Shown piece by piece: positions 1 to 8,697 of a stretch of 64,000 nucleotides of DNA. The translations under genes and the position numbers were made by a program. The stretch is from Cupriavidus consociatus (GTDB lineage Bacteria > Pseudomonadota > Gammaproteobacteria > Burkholderiales > Burkholderiaceae): positions 186,001 through 250,000 of the forward strand of contig NZ_JAGIQA010000003.1 in NCBI RefSeq assembly GCF_017814975.1, written 5' to 3'. Every line of letters begins with the position of its first letter. Position 1 is the stretch's first letter. The notes under the pieces are model-generated. The model did not search any database and was not told where the DNA came from. It saw only the letters and a program-made list of their open reading frames with translations.

Positions 1-504
1 CTGTGCGAGCTGCTGCAGGAAGGCGTGCTTGACTGCCAGTGCACGATCTACGACCAGGACAAGTGCCAGCAGGTCGCGCTGGAGCTTGCCTTGCTTGACG
101 ACGACCCGGCCTCGGCCAACCCGGCTGCCCACGACCAGCTCAATACGCTGCTGAAGGGCTACGCGCCATCGGAGCGCGACGCCTTCATTGGCTGGCTGCA
201 GGCGATGAAGCGCTTGCGGCTGTGCGCGGCGCGTTTCAATGTCGCCGTCGACGTGGCATGGCGGCCCAGCGTGGAGCATTGCCGCATCGTGACCGCGCGG
301 CAACCGGATGCCCCGGGCGCGGCGGTCTTTCATGCCAGCGCGCTGCCGCTATGGCAGCCCGTTCCGCGCATGCGTCGACCGGACCGGCCGGTTTACCTCG
401 ATGCCGAGCTGGAAGCGGTGCAGCTGCTGAAGGCGCTCGGGTATATCGTGTTCAGTCCGGAGGATATCCGCTCGCAACAGGACAACCTGGAAGACATCGC
501 ATAA
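1..504 (+). CDS. Unknown protein, 5' end outside window
   Basis: The reading frame is already open at base 1 (it begins Leu-Cys-Glu-Leu-Leu) and runs to TAA at 502-504, so only the last 167 codons are visible. There is a GTG at base 25, but nothing marks it as a start. I do not recognise the family. The visible part has an acidic, helix-like first half with two Cys (DCQCT) and a charged C-terminal tail (SPEDIRSQQDNLEDIA). There is no signal peptide, membrane segment or catalytic motif. It ends 32 bases before the isochorismatase-like gene on the same strand, so the two could be co-transcribed. Coding is supported by GC-rich third positions and by the long frame. Confidence 0.6.
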   Translation: MCELLQEGVLDCQCTIYDQDKCQQVALELALLDDDPASANPAAHDQLNTLLKGYAPSERDAFIGWLQAMKRLRLCAARFNVAVDVAWRPSVEHCRIVTARQPDAPGAAVFHASALPLWQPVPRMRRPDRPVYLDAELEAVQLLKALGYIVFSPEDIRSQQDNLEDIA

Positions 505-536
505 CGCAGTAACGCATTGACTTGCTGAAGCACGAT

Positions 537-1121
537 ATGGCCTCCGCTGAGCTGAAACTCGATCCTGCAACGGCGGCGCTCGTCCTGATCGACCTGCAAT
601 ACGGCATCGTCGCCATGGACGTGCAGCCGCAGCCGGGCAGTGAGATCGTCGCCAGGGCGCGGCAACTCGCGGCGGCATTCCGCCGCGTGCAGGCACCCGT
701 CGTGCTTGTCACCGTTGGCAATGCCCCCGACGGCAAGGATGCGCTTGCGCCTGCGCTCGACACACCCATTCCCGCGGGCCGCCGCGGCCCCGACTGGTCG
801 ACCCTGGTTGCCGAGCTGGACGCCCAGCCGACCGACCTGCGTGTCATGAAGCGCCAGTGGGGAGCCTTCTATGGCACCGACCTGGACCTGCAGTTGCGCC
901 GCCGGGGCATCCGCAGCCTCGTGCTGGCCGGAATTTCCACCAACATTGGGGTGGAGTCGACCGCCCGCGACGCCTTCGAACGAGGCTATGACCAGGTATT
1001 CGTGACCGACGCGATGGGCTCGCCGTCCGCGGAAGCGCACGCCAATACGCTGAAATACACCTTCCCCCGGATCGGCCGCCTGCGGACCACCGACGAAGTC
1101 ATCGCCGCGCTGCCGACCTGA
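537..1121 (+). CDS. Isochorismatase-family hydrolase-like protein, Cys replaced by Gly
   Basis: A 194-residue protein of the isochorismatase-like alpha/beta fold. The first strand ends LVLIDLQ, with the conserved Asp at residue 19, and the conserved Lys lies in the VMKRQWGAFYGTDLD stretch. The loop that carries the nucleophilic Cys in nicotinamidases and other cysteine hydrolases reads GISTNIGVESTARDA, so Gly stands where Cys is expected. True isochorismatases (EntB, PhzD) also lack this Cys, so the enzyme may hydrolyse a vinyl ether rather than an amide; the substrate is unknown. I chose the ATG at 537 over an in-frame TTG at 522 because the fold begins directly after it. It stands alone, 105 bases before the cyclase/AAA gene. 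Confidence 0.85.
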   Translation: MASAELKLDPATAALVLIDLQYGIVAMDVQPQPGSEIVARARQLAAAFRRVQAPVVLVTVGNAPDGKDALAPALDTPIPAGRRGPDWSTLVAELDAQPTDLRVMKRQWGAFYGTDLDLQLRRRGIRSLVLAGISTNIGVESTARDAFERGYDQVFVTDAMGSPSAEAHANTLKYTFPRIGRLRTTDEVIAALPT

Positions 1122-1226
1122 CCTGGCCGCCGGTTGCGGCCGACGGCAACGCCTCCTGGCGACGCCTCTTGCGATGGACGGCTTTGGGCACTAATCCTAT
1201 GAAGGAAGCGTCCCCAAGGAGGCCCC

Positions 1227-4200
1227 ATGGCGCAGTGCACAAAGTGCGGATGCGATAACCCCGCGGGCGCCAACTTTTGCCAGCAGTGCGGCAGCCCCCT
1301 CGCCCGCCAATGCCGCCGCTGCGGCCATGCCCTGGCGCCGGCGGCGCGCTTCTGCAGTGCATGCGGCGAACCTTGCGGCGACGTGGCGTCCGCTGCGCCC
1401 GGCGCGACCGGCATGCCCGGAATGCCGGGCTCTGCGGTCTCGCCCGTGTCTTATACGCCGCCCCACCTGGCAGAGCGCATCCGCAGCGAGCAGGCAGCGC
1501 TGGAAGCTCGCGGCGAGCCCGCCGGCGAGCGCAAGACCATCACCGTCCTGTTCGCTGACATGGCCGGGTCGACCGCCCTGATCCACGACCTTGACCCCGA
1601 GGACGCCCACCGGCTGATCACGCCGGTGATCGACCTGATGATGGAGGCGGTGCACTACTACGAGGGCTACGTTGCCAAGTCACTGGGCGACGGCATCCTG
1701 GCGCTGTTCGGCGCACCGATCGCCCACGAAGACCACCCACAGCGTGCGCTCTACGCCGCGCTGCGCATGCAGAAGGCAATGCAGCGGCACAGCGACCGGC
1801 TCAGGCTGGAGCAAGGCATCTCGCTGCAGATCCGGGTCGGCATCCACACCGGCGAAGTGGTGGTGCGCTCGATCCGCAAGGACGATCTGCACACCGACTA
1901 CGATCCGGTCGGCCACACCATCCACATCGCGTCGCGGATGGAGACCATGGCGGCGCTCTCGTCGATCTTCGTCAGCGAATCGACACAACGGCTTGCCGAA
2001 GGCTATTTCGCCTTCAAGCCGCTGGGCGTTGCGCAGGTCAAGGGCATTCCCATGCCGCTGGCCGTCTACGAGCTGACCGGCATCGGGCCGCTGCGTACGC
2101 GCTTGCAGGTGGCGGCGCATCGGGGCCTGGCGTGCTTCGTCGGGCGCGACCGGGAACTGGAGACGCTGCAGCAGGCGCTGCAGCGGTCCGCGGCGGGACA
2201 CGGGCAGATCGTTGCGGTGGTCGGCGAGGCCGGGGTCGGCAAGTCGCGGCTGTTCCATGAATTCAAGGCGCGTTCGCCCGGCAGCTGCCTGAAGCTGGAG
2301 ACGTTCTCGGTGTCCCATGGCAAGGCCTTTGCCTACCTCCCGCTGATCGAGCTGGTGAAGAACTATTTCCAGATCGAAACCCACGATGACGAACGAAAGG
2401 CCCGCGAAAAGGTAGCGGGCCGCGTGGTGATGCTCGACCGGGGACTGGAAGACGTGCTGCCGTACCTGTTACACCTGCTCGGCATCAGCGAGCCCGGCTC
2501 GGCGTTGCCGAACATGGATCCGCTGATCCGGCGCCAGCGCACGTTCGAGGCAATCACCAGCCTGCTGGCGCGCGAGAGCCGCAACCAGCCGCTGGTGCTG
2601 TTGTTCGAGGACCTGCAATGGCTGGACAGCGAGACCGAAGCCTTCCTGGATGTTCTCGTCGACCGGCTTGCCGACGCCAGGATCCTGCTGTTGCTGAACT
2701 ACCGGCCCGAATACCAGCATGGCTGGAGCCACATGGACTGCTACACGCCGCTGCGGCTCGACCCGCTGGGCCTTGCGGAAGCCGGGCAACTGCTCACCGC
2801 GCTGCTTGGCGACGATCCGGCGCTGGCGGACCTCAAGCGCCTGATCCTGGCGAAGACCGAGGGCAACCCCTTCTTCATGGAAGAAGTGGTGCAGACCTTG
2901 TGCGAGGAGAAGGCGCTGCTTGGCGAGCCCGGCCACTACCGCATCGAGAAGACACCCACGGCGCTGCATATCCCGACGACGGTACAGGGGGTGCTTGCCG
3001 CCCGCATCGACCGGCTGTCCCGTGCCGAGAAGGACTTGCTGCAAACCCTCGCCGTGATCGGCAAAGAGTTTTCGCTCAGCCTGATCCAGCGGGTGGTCGC
3101 GCAACCCGATGAGCAGTTGCGCCCGCTGCTAGCCCAGCTGGAGGCCGGGGAATTCATCTACGAACGGCCGGCGTTCCCCGACACCGAATACACCTTCAAG
3201 CACGCGCTGACCCAGGAAGTGGCCGGCAACAGCCTGCTCACGGAGCAGCGCACCGCGCTGCACCAGCGCACGGCCCAGGCGATCGAGGCGCTGTTCCAGA
3301 ACCAGCTGAAGGACCACTACGGCGAACTGGCCCGGCACTACAGCCTCAGCGGCAATGACCCGAAAGCAGTGGAATACCTGCAGTACACCGGACAGCAGGC
3401 GGTCCAGCGCTCGGCCTACCACGAGGCGATCAGCCACCTGAATGCCGCGCTGGAATTGCTCGCCCGCCAGCCGGATACGCCGGAACGCGCACACCAGGAG
3501 CTCGCGCTGCGGCTGGCCATCGGGCCGGCGCTGACCGCCGCCCGGGGCTTTGCCGCAGCCGAGGTCGAGACCACCTACAGCCGCGCGCTTGCCCTGTGCG
3601 GCCAGGGCGGCGACACGCCGCAGCTGTTCCCGACGCTGGTCGGGCTGCGTACCTATTTTTCGCTGCGTGCGGAACATGCGAAGGCTTACCGGCTGGGCAA
3701 GCAGCTGCTGCGGCTGGCCGGGCACACGAACGATCCGGAGCTGTCGGGAGAAGCGCATGTCGCGCTCGGGATGACCGCGTATTACCTGGGAAGGTTCGGC
3801 ATCGCGCGAACCCATCTGGGCGATGCCCTCGCACTCTATGGCGCAGGACCGCATCTCACCCATCTGAATGTCCATGGCGTGGATCCCGAAGTGCGCGCCC
3901 TGTCGATGTCAGCGCTTGTGCTCTGGGCGCTTGGCTACCCGGACCAGGGCATCCAGTGCGCGCAGGACGGCCTGGCGCTGGCGCGGCAGCTATCCCATCC
4001 CTTCAGCCTGGCGCATGCCCTGTGCCAGGCCGCGGAACTGCACCAGTTCCGCCGCGAGCCCGAACTCACGCAGGAATACGCCGACGCCACCATCACGCTG
4101 TCGACCGAGCAGGGTTTCCCGCTCTGGCGCGCATGGACGACCATCCTTCGCGGCTGGGCGCTGGCGGAACAGGGGCAGCAACAGGCAGGCATCGCGCTGA

Positions 4201-4655
4201 TGCATGAAGGGCTGGACGCCTATCACGCGACGGGTGCAGTGCTGGGGAATTCGCATTTCCAGTGCCTGCTGGCACACGCCTACGGACGCCAGGGACAATG
4301 GCAGGCGGGGCTGGACGCGCTTGCAGTGGCGAAATCCGCGGTGGATCAGACCGGGGAGCACTATTGCGAGGCGGAATGGCACCGTCTCAACGGCGTATTG
4401 GCACGGCAACGTTCCGCTGCCGGGGAGCGGCCTGAAGGCGAGGCGGAAGCGGAAGCGTGCTTCCACAAGGCGATCGAAGTGGCTCGCCACCAGCATGCCA
4501 GGTCGCTGGAATTGCGCGCCGCCCTGGATCTGGCGCAGCTATGGCGACAGCAAGGGAAGGAGCAAGCCGCCATCCAGTTGCTGGCGGGCATCCGGAACGG
4601 CTTGACGGAAGGCTTCGACAGCACGGACTTGCAGGCCATGTCTGCGTATCGTTGA
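1227..4655 (+). CDS. Zinc-ribbon, class III cyclase, AAA ATPase and TPR multidomain protein
   Basis: A 1142-residue signalling protein. Residues 4-46 form two zinc ribbons (Cys 4, 7, 18, 21 and 29, 32, 43, 46). Residues about 101-280 are a class III nucleotidyl cyclase domain with the metal Asp in VLFADMAGST (D111) and in SLGDGILALFG (D155). The position of the transition-state Asn holds His (HTIHIASRM), so cyclase activity is uncertain. A P-loop (GEAGVGKS, about 333-340) and Walker B (LLFEDLQWLD, about 457-466) define a STAND/AAA-type ATPase. The rest, to the C-terminus, is helical repeat of TPR type. A strong ribosome site (AAGGAGG) precedes the ATG. This architecture is known in Proteobacteria and Actinobacteria as a predicted regulator; its target is unknown. 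The pyruvyl-transferase-like gene follows after 4 bases. Confidence 0.92.
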   Translation: MAQCTKCGCDNPAGANFCQQCGSPLARQCRRCGHALAPAARFCSACGEPCGDVASAAPGATGMPGMPGSAVSPVSYTPPHLAERIRSEQAALEARGEPAGERKTITVLFADMAGSTALIHDLDPEDAHRLITPVIDLMMEAVHYYEGYVAKSLGDGILALFGAPIAHEDHPQRALYAALRMQKAMQRHSDRLRLEQGISLQIRVGIHTGEVVVRSIRKDDLHTDYDPVGHTIHIASRMETMAALSSIFVSESTQRLAEGYFAFKPLGVAQVKGIPMPLAVYELTGIGPLRTRLQVAAHRGLACFVGRDRELETLQQALQRSAAGHGQIVAVVGEAGVGKSRLFHEFKARSPGSCLKLETFSVSHGKAFAYLPLIELVKNYFQIETHDDERKAREKVAGRVVMLDRGLEDVLPYLLHLLGISEPGSALPNMDPLIRRQRTFEAITSLLARESRNQPLVLLFEDLQWLDSETEAFLDVLVDRLADARILLLLNYRPEYQHGWSHMDCYTPLRLDPLGLAEAGQLLTALLGDDPALADLKRLILAKTEGNPFFMEEVVQTLCEEKALLGEPGHYRIEKTPTALHIPTTVQGVLAARIDRLSRAEKDLLQTLAVIGKEFSLSLIQRVVAQPDEQLRPLLAQLEAGEFIYERPAFPDTEYTFKHALTQEVAGNSLLTEQRTALHQRTAQAIEALFQNQLKDHYGELARHYSLSGNDPKAVEYLQYTGQQAVQRSAYHEAISHLNAALELLARQPDTPERAHQELALRLAIGPALTAARGFAAAEVETTYSRALALCGQGGDTPQLFPTLVGLRTYFSLRAEHAKAYRLGKQLLRLAGHTNDPELSGEAHVALGMTAYYLGRFGIARTHLGDALALYGAGPHLTHLNVHGVDPEVRALSMSALVLWALGYPDQGIQCAQDGLALARQLSHPFSLAHALCQAAELHQFRREPELTQEYADATITLSTEQGFPLWRAWTTILRGWALAEQGQQQAGIALMHEGLDAYHATGAVLGNSHFQCLLAHAYGRQGQWQAGLDALAVAKSAVDQTGEHYCEAEWHRLNGVLARQRSAAGERPEGEAEAEACFHKAIEVARHQHARSLELRAALDLAQLWRQQGKEQAAIQLLAGIRNGLTEGFDSTDLQAMSAYR

Positions 4656-4659
4656 TGCC

Positions 4660-5898
4660 ATGCAAACGTCCCGATTGCGGGAGCAGGCAGGCGCCGCGAC
4701 CTTCACGATCCTGTTGGGCGCCTTCGACCGCCACAACTTCGGCGACCTGCTGCTCGCGCATGTGGTGCGGCGCATGGTCGGCCAGCGCGGCCCCGGTGAC
4801 AGGCTCTGTTACGCAGGCCTTGCCGAGCGCGACCTGAGGCGCCTTGGCGGCCATCGGGTCCACGCGCTGGCGCGACTGACCGCCACCGTGGGCGACGCCG
4901 CCGTCGACGTCATCCACGTGGGCGGCGAGATCCTGACGTGCTCGCCGTGGGAAGCCGCCGTGATGCTGCTGCCTCCCGCGCAGGCCGGTGCAGTGGTAGC
5001 GCGGCTCGATAGCCGGCCGCGCGAGCGCACGGCATGGGCGCGGCAGCAACTGGGCGTGCCGGACCTTGTTCCCTACCTGTTGCCCGCCAGCCTGTTTGCC
5101 AACCTCAGGCGCGTGATTGTCCACGCAGCCGGCGGCATTGATCTTGGATCGGTCGAGCCCGGCATGCGGGCCGAGGTGGTGGCCAAGCTCGGCGCCGCTA
5201 CCAGCGTCGGCGTAAGAGACCGGCAAACCCGATCCGTGCTCGCCGCAAACGGCATCGATTGCCGCCTGGAGCCGGATCCGGCGGTGCTGGTGGCCGAGCT
5301 GTTCGGCGATCGCATCCGCCGGCGCGCCGGCCACGGCGAATGCGCGCGCATCGGGCCGGCTTTCCCGGGCGGATACCTGGCGGTGCAGTGCAGCGCCGAT
5401 TTTGGCGACGACGCAACGCTGTCGCAACTGGCCTCCCAACTCGAATGCGTCGCCCGCGACAGGCACCTGGGCGTGGTGCTGTTCCGCGCCGGTGCCGCGC
5501 CATGGCATGACGACCTGGCTTGCTACCAACGCCTTGCCGCGCGCTTGCGCGGCGCGCCCGTCGCGATCTTTGGCTCGCTCGACCTGTGGGACATCTGCGC
5601 GTTGATCGCGCACAGCCAGGGCTTCATCGGCAGCAGCCTGCACGGCGCCATTGTCGCGGGCGCCTTTGCCCTGCCGAGGCTGGGCCTGCTGCGGCCCGCG
5701 CAATTGCCGGGAGCCAGCAAGCAGGTTGCGTTCGCCGCGGCCTGGGGCGCGGCCGGCGCGCCAGCGGCCGTCCCCGTAGAGACGCTTGCCGCGGGCATGG
5801 ACACGGTGTTGGCAATCCCGTCCGCACAGCGCAGGGACCTGGCACGCGAATGGGCCGCCGCATGCCGGGCGGCATTCAGGCTGGTTCAGGGGTGCTGA
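4660..5898 (+). CDS. Polysaccharide pyruvyl transferase family protein
   Basis: A 412-residue protein of the pyruvyl-transferase family (PF04230), whose known members move pyruvate from phosphoenolpyruvate onto cell-wall or capsule sugars. Visible family features are the N-terminal TILLGAFDRHNFGDLLL (the N-F-G-D signature), the VIHVGGEIL strand, and the C-terminal FIGSSLHGAIVAGAFALPRLGL block. There is no signal peptide, which fits a cytoplasmic enzyme. It begins 4 bases after the cyclase/AAA gene, so the two are probably translated together, an unusual pairing. No glycosyltransferases or polysaccharide export genes lie nearby, so the acceptor cannot be guessed. Confidence 0.82.
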   Translation: MQTSRLREQAGAATFTILLGAFDRHNFGDLLLAHVVRRMVGQRGPGDRLCYAGLAERDLRRLGGHRVHALARLTATVGDAAVDVIHVGGEILTCSPWEAAVMLLPPAQAGAVVARLDSRPRERTAWARQQLGVPDLVPYLLPASLFANLRRVIVHAAGGIDLGSVEPGMRAEVVAKLGAATSVGVRDRQTRSVLAANGIDCRLEPDPAVLVAELFGDRIRRRAGHGECARIGPAFPGGYLAVQCSADFGDDATLSQLASQLECVARDRHLGVVLFRAGAAPWHDDLACYQRLAARLRGAPVAIFGSLDLWDICALIAHSQGFIGSSLHGAIVAGAFALPRLGLLRPAQLPGASKQVAFAAAWGAAGAPAAVPVETLAAGMDTVLAIPSAQRRDLAREWAAACRAAFRLVQGC

Positions 5899-5915
5899 CA
5901 GGGCCGGCCCAACGC

Positions 5916-5952
5916 AAAACGGCGCGACAGGGCAGTTGCCCCATCGCGCCGT
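5916..5952 (-). terminator. Stem-loop terminator after the SDR gene
   Basis: A 9-bp perfect stem (ACGGCGCGA at 5919-5927 with TCGCGCCGT at 5944-5952) encloses a smaller GGGCA/TGCCC stem. Read on the minus strand it is followed by TTTTGCGTT, so it can end the SDR transcript. It may also stop the convergent plus-strand transcript. Confidence 0.7.
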
Positions 5953-5973
5953 CGACCCTTGCGGGCAGCAGGC

Positions 5974-6684
5974 TCAGTGCCCGGCGCTCTGGCCGCCGTC
6001 GACATGCAGGATCTCTCCCGTCACGAACGGCGCACCGTCAAGATACAGCACGGCATCGGCGATATCGCGCATTTCCCCCATATGCCCCACCGGATGCAGC
6101 GCGCCCAGCGCCTCATGCGTTTCCGGCGCATGCATCGGCGACTTGATGATGCCGGGCGACACCGCGTTGGCGCGGATGCCGGACTTCGCATACTCGATCG
6201 CCAGCGATTTCGTCGCCGCGTTCAGCCCGCCCTTGGTCAGCGAGGCCAGCACCGACGGCACGCCGCTGATCGCATGGTCAACCAGGCTGGTCGTGATGCT
6301 GACCACATGGCCGCTGCGCTGCTTCTCCATTTCGGCAATGGCCAGCTGCGTGATATGGAAGAAGCCCGTCAGGTTGATACCTGTGACGTCGGCATAGTCC
6401 TCGTCGGTATAGCTGGTGAACGGCTTGGCAACGAAGATTCCGGCGTTGTTGACCAGCGTATCCACGCGGCCGAACTTAGCCACGGCCTCCGCGATGACGC
6501 GGCGCGCGGTGGACGGATCGGCGATATCGCCGGCGACCGTCAGGATATCCTGGTCGTCGGACGGCTTGATGCTGCGGGCCGTGGCGACCACGCGGTGGCC
6601 GCGTTCGCGGAATGCCTTGACCAGTTCCGCGCCGATGCCTTGCGATGCGCCGGTGATGACGACAACCTTCTGTGCTGCACTCAT
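5974..6684 (-). CDS. SDR-family oxidoreductase, catalytic Tyr missing
   Basis: A 236-residue short-chain dehydrogenase/reductase. The nucleotide-binding TGASQGIG is at residues 11-18, NNAG in the middle, and VSITTS supplies the Ser/Thr strand. The catalytic YxxxK is not intact: the segment reads SVLASLTKGGLNAATKSLA, so Ala occupies the Tyr position four residues before the Lys. NADP preference is possible from the Arg in VVATARSIKPS. SDRs without the Tyr are known and may be non-catalytic or use another acid, so the substrate and even activity are open. The gene faces away from the LysR gene starting at 6970, which probably regulates it. A GAGGTT ribosome site precedes the ATG. Confidence 0.88.
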   Translation of the reverse strand: MSAAQKVVVITGASQGIGAELVKAFRERGHRVVATARSIKPSDDQDILTVAGDIADPSTARRVIAEAVAKFGRVDTLVNNAGIFVAKPFTSYTDEDYADVTGINLTGFFHITQLAIAEMEKQRSGHVVSITTSLVDHAISGVPSVLASLTKGGLNAATKSLAIEYAKSGIRANAVSPGIIKSPMHAPETHEALGALHPVGHMGEMRDIADAVLYLDGAPFVTGEILHVDGGQSAGH

Positions 6685-6787
6685 TTTGTAACCTCGATGT
6701 CTGTTGACTCGGCTTTCGGGCCGATCGGGCCGACGGCTCCGATGGGCTCAAATCTAGGAGAACCGTCCCGCGATTCGAAGACCTCCA

Positions 6788-6819
6788 CGGAACAAACAGT
6801 TATGCACGCGCGGAACAAA
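6788..6819. promoter_or_regulatory. CGGAACAAA direct repeats between SDR and LysR genes
   Basis: Two identical 9-bp copies (6788-6796 and 6811-6819), 23 bases apart start to start, lie in the 285-bp divergent intergenic region. They could be a regulator contact site. No function is shown. Confidence 0.35.
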
Positions 6820-6969
6820 TGGCGCCGGGAACACCGTGCCGAATCGGCGAGACGTCGACTCCCGGCCGCTTTTCCGCCCGGTAGATTGCCGCCATCGACT
6901 TCTGGCAAAGGCCCACATATGATGGCGACACCGCTTCCCGCCCCCCCATGCACCGCCTGATCCGATCCG

Positions 6970-7881
6970 ATGAAAAGGCAATTCGATGACCTCCAGCTCG
7001 GCAGCATCGAGCTGTTCTGCCTGGCTGCCGAGCTGGGCAGCTTTACCGCCGCCGCGGTCGCGGCCGGCGTGACGCCGCCAGCGGTCAGCCGTACCGTGCA
7101 GCGGCTGGAGGAACGGCTGGGGGTACGCCTGTTCGTGCGCACCACGCGGCAGATCCGCCTGACCGACGAAGGACGGCTGTATTTCGAGCAAAGCCGGGGC
7201 GCACTGGCGCAGCTGCTGGACGCGGAGCGGCAAATCAGCGGCCAGCGCGCGGCGCCCGCGGGCCGGCTGCGGATCAGCTTGCCGACGCCTTATGCCCACT
7301 ACCGCGTGCTGCCGATCCTGCCGGCGTTCCGGGCGCAATACCCGGAAGTCGAGGTCGACGTGCATATCAGTAACCGCAACGTCGATTTCGCGGACGACAC
7401 CTATGACCTGTCGGTGCGCGGCCGCGCACCGGACGACTCGAACCTGATCGCGCGCAAGCTGGAAGATGCCGAGCTGGTGGTCGTGGCCACGCCCGCCTAC
7501 CTGCAGCGCGCCGGCACGCCCAGGTCACTGGAAGACCTGCTCAGGCATGAATGCATCCAGTTCGAACGCCCCAGCAGCGGCCGGCGCATTCCCTGGACCT
7601 TTCGCATCAATGGCGAAGACACCGATATCGCCACCACCGGCGGCTATGCGGCGACCGAAGACATCCTTGGCGGGGCCACGCTGGTGCGCGCCGGGGCGGG
7701 CCTGTTCCAGACCTACCGCTTCGTCGTGGAACAGGACCTGCGCGACGGCACGCTGGTGGAAGTGTTGCAGGAATTCAGCGGCAGCACGCGTCCCTTCGTG
7801 CTGCTTTACCCATCGGCCCGGCACGTGACGCGCCGCGTGCGGGTCTTCGTCGATTTCCTGGTCGAGAAATTTTCCGCATAG
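6970..7881 (+). CDS. LysR-family transcriptional regulator
   Basis: A 303-residue regulator with the usual LysR layout. The N-terminal winged helix-turn-helix reads IELFCLAAELGSFTAAAVAAGVTPPAVSRTVQRLEERLGVRLFVRTTR, and the periplasmic-binding-like effector domain starts near residue 90. The effector domain begins RLRISLPTPYAHYRVLPILPAF, as in the CrgA/DsdC-like subgroup that often controls a neighbouring oxidoreductase. It is transcribed away from the SDR gene across a 285-bp region and probably regulates that gene and itself. The RidA gene converges on it with only 15 bases between stop codons. Confidence 0.92.
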   Translation: MKRQFDDLQLGSIELFCLAAELGSFTAAAVAAGVTPPAVSRTVQRLEERLGVRLFVRTTRQIRLTDEGRLYFEQSRGALAQLLDAERQISGQRAAPAGRLRISLPTPYAHYRVLPILPAFRAQYPEVEVDVHISNRNVDFADDTYDLSVRGRAPDDSNLIARKLEDAELVVVATPAYLQRAGTPRSLEDLLRHECIQFERPSSGRRIPWTFRINGEDTDIATTGGYAATEDILGGATLVRAGAGLFQTYRFVVEQDLRDGTLVEVLQEFSGSTRPFVLLYPSARHVTRRVRVFVDFLVEKFSA

Positions 7882-7896
7882 ACGGGCGCGCCGCGC

Positions 7897-8364
7897 TCAT
7901 GCAGGCTTGACCTGCGCGATGACCACGAGGATCACCGCTGCATTGGCGGGCTGCTGGAAGTGCGAGGCAATGGTCCGTGCATGGCCGGCCTTGTCTCCCA
8001 GCACGTCGCGGAACAGGTCGGAAGCGCCGTCGAGGACCGCCGGCTGGTCGAACCAGCCCGGCGCACCGGCAATATGGCCGTCGACGCGAACGATATGGTC
8101 CAGGCGCTCGAAGCCACCCAGGTAGGCATCGATCTGCGCCAGCACGTTGAGCGCCGCGAGTTCGGCGGCAAGCTTGCCCTGCTCGACCGTCAAGTCCTTG
8201 CCGATCTGGCCTTGCCAGGCTACCTTGCCGTCCTGCAACGGCAACTGGCCGGAGATGAAGAGCAGGTCCCCCGCCTGGCTGACGGCGGTATAGCTTCCCA
8301 GCGGTTGCGGGGGGCGCGGCAGCACGAGGCCGCGCGCCGCAAGTCGTTCATGTACGGACATCAT
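7897..8364 (-). CDS. RidA/YjgF-family protein
   Basis: A 155-residue member of the RidA (YjgF/YER057c/UK114) family, small trimeric cytoplasmic proteins. The founding member hydrolyses reactive enamine/imine intermediates from PLP enzymes. The family pattern is visible as DLLFISGQLPLQ, the central helix AALNVLAQIDAYLGGFERLDHIVRVDGHI, and the C-terminal Arg in the HARTIASHFQQPANAAVILVVIAQV block. It belongs to the longer RidA subgroup (about 150 residues) and may not have the canonical deaminase role. Two adjacent ATGs (8364 and 8361) are possible starts. It is a single gene unit. Confidence 0.88.
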   Translation of the reverse strand: MMSVHERLAARGLVLPRPPQPLGSYTAVSQAGDLLFISGQLPLQDGKVAWQGQIGKDLTVEQGKLAAELAALNVLAQIDAYLGGFERLDHIVRVDGHIAGAPGWFDQPAVLDGASDLFRDVLGDKAGHARTIASHFQQPANAAVILVVIAQVKPA

Positions 8365-8697
8365 GTATTCCAGTCAGGTCGGGGGTGCTGTCAACGGGCA
8401 GGGGTGCCGCACGGCTGGCCTCGGTGGCGGCAGCAGTCTTCGGCCTCCTCCTTTCAGGCTCACTTTAGGTGCGCGTTGGCTGGAAATACAGGCACTGGCG
8501 GGAACAGGAATAGAAACGTCACGGAACAAGTCCGCCGGCCCTGCCCGGGCACGTCAGGTTTCATGGACTTGTTCGAGCGCAGCCGGGCCCGTTCGGCCGC
8601 TTCGCTAACGAAGGGGCCGAACGGGTCCGGTGGCCTGCAACTGCCAATGTCTCGGCCGCATCGAAACTTCGGCCATGCCCGCGGTTCTAATTTTTGT
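8365..8697. other. Intergenic region before the VTT-domain gene
   Basis: 333 bases with no supported gene. It holds the long stem-loop at 8583-8630 and probably the promoters of the divergent RidA and VTT-domain genes. I see no convincing -35/-10 pair. Confidence 0.6.
8583..8630. repeat. Long GC-rich stem-loop in the leader of the VTT-domain gene
   Basis: A 16-bp outer stem pairs 8583-8598 with 8615-8630, with one G-U pair. After a single mismatch, an inner 5-bp stem CTTCG/CGAAG closes a CTAA loop. No T-run follows, so it is not a simple intrinsic terminator. It lies 68 bases before the ATG of the membrane-protein gene. Confidence 0.7.

Noticed and set aside
1227-4655. Possible CBASS-type anti-phage cyclase.
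   Set aside because: The cyclase domain is class III, not a CD-NTase, and no effector of a defence system is adjacent.
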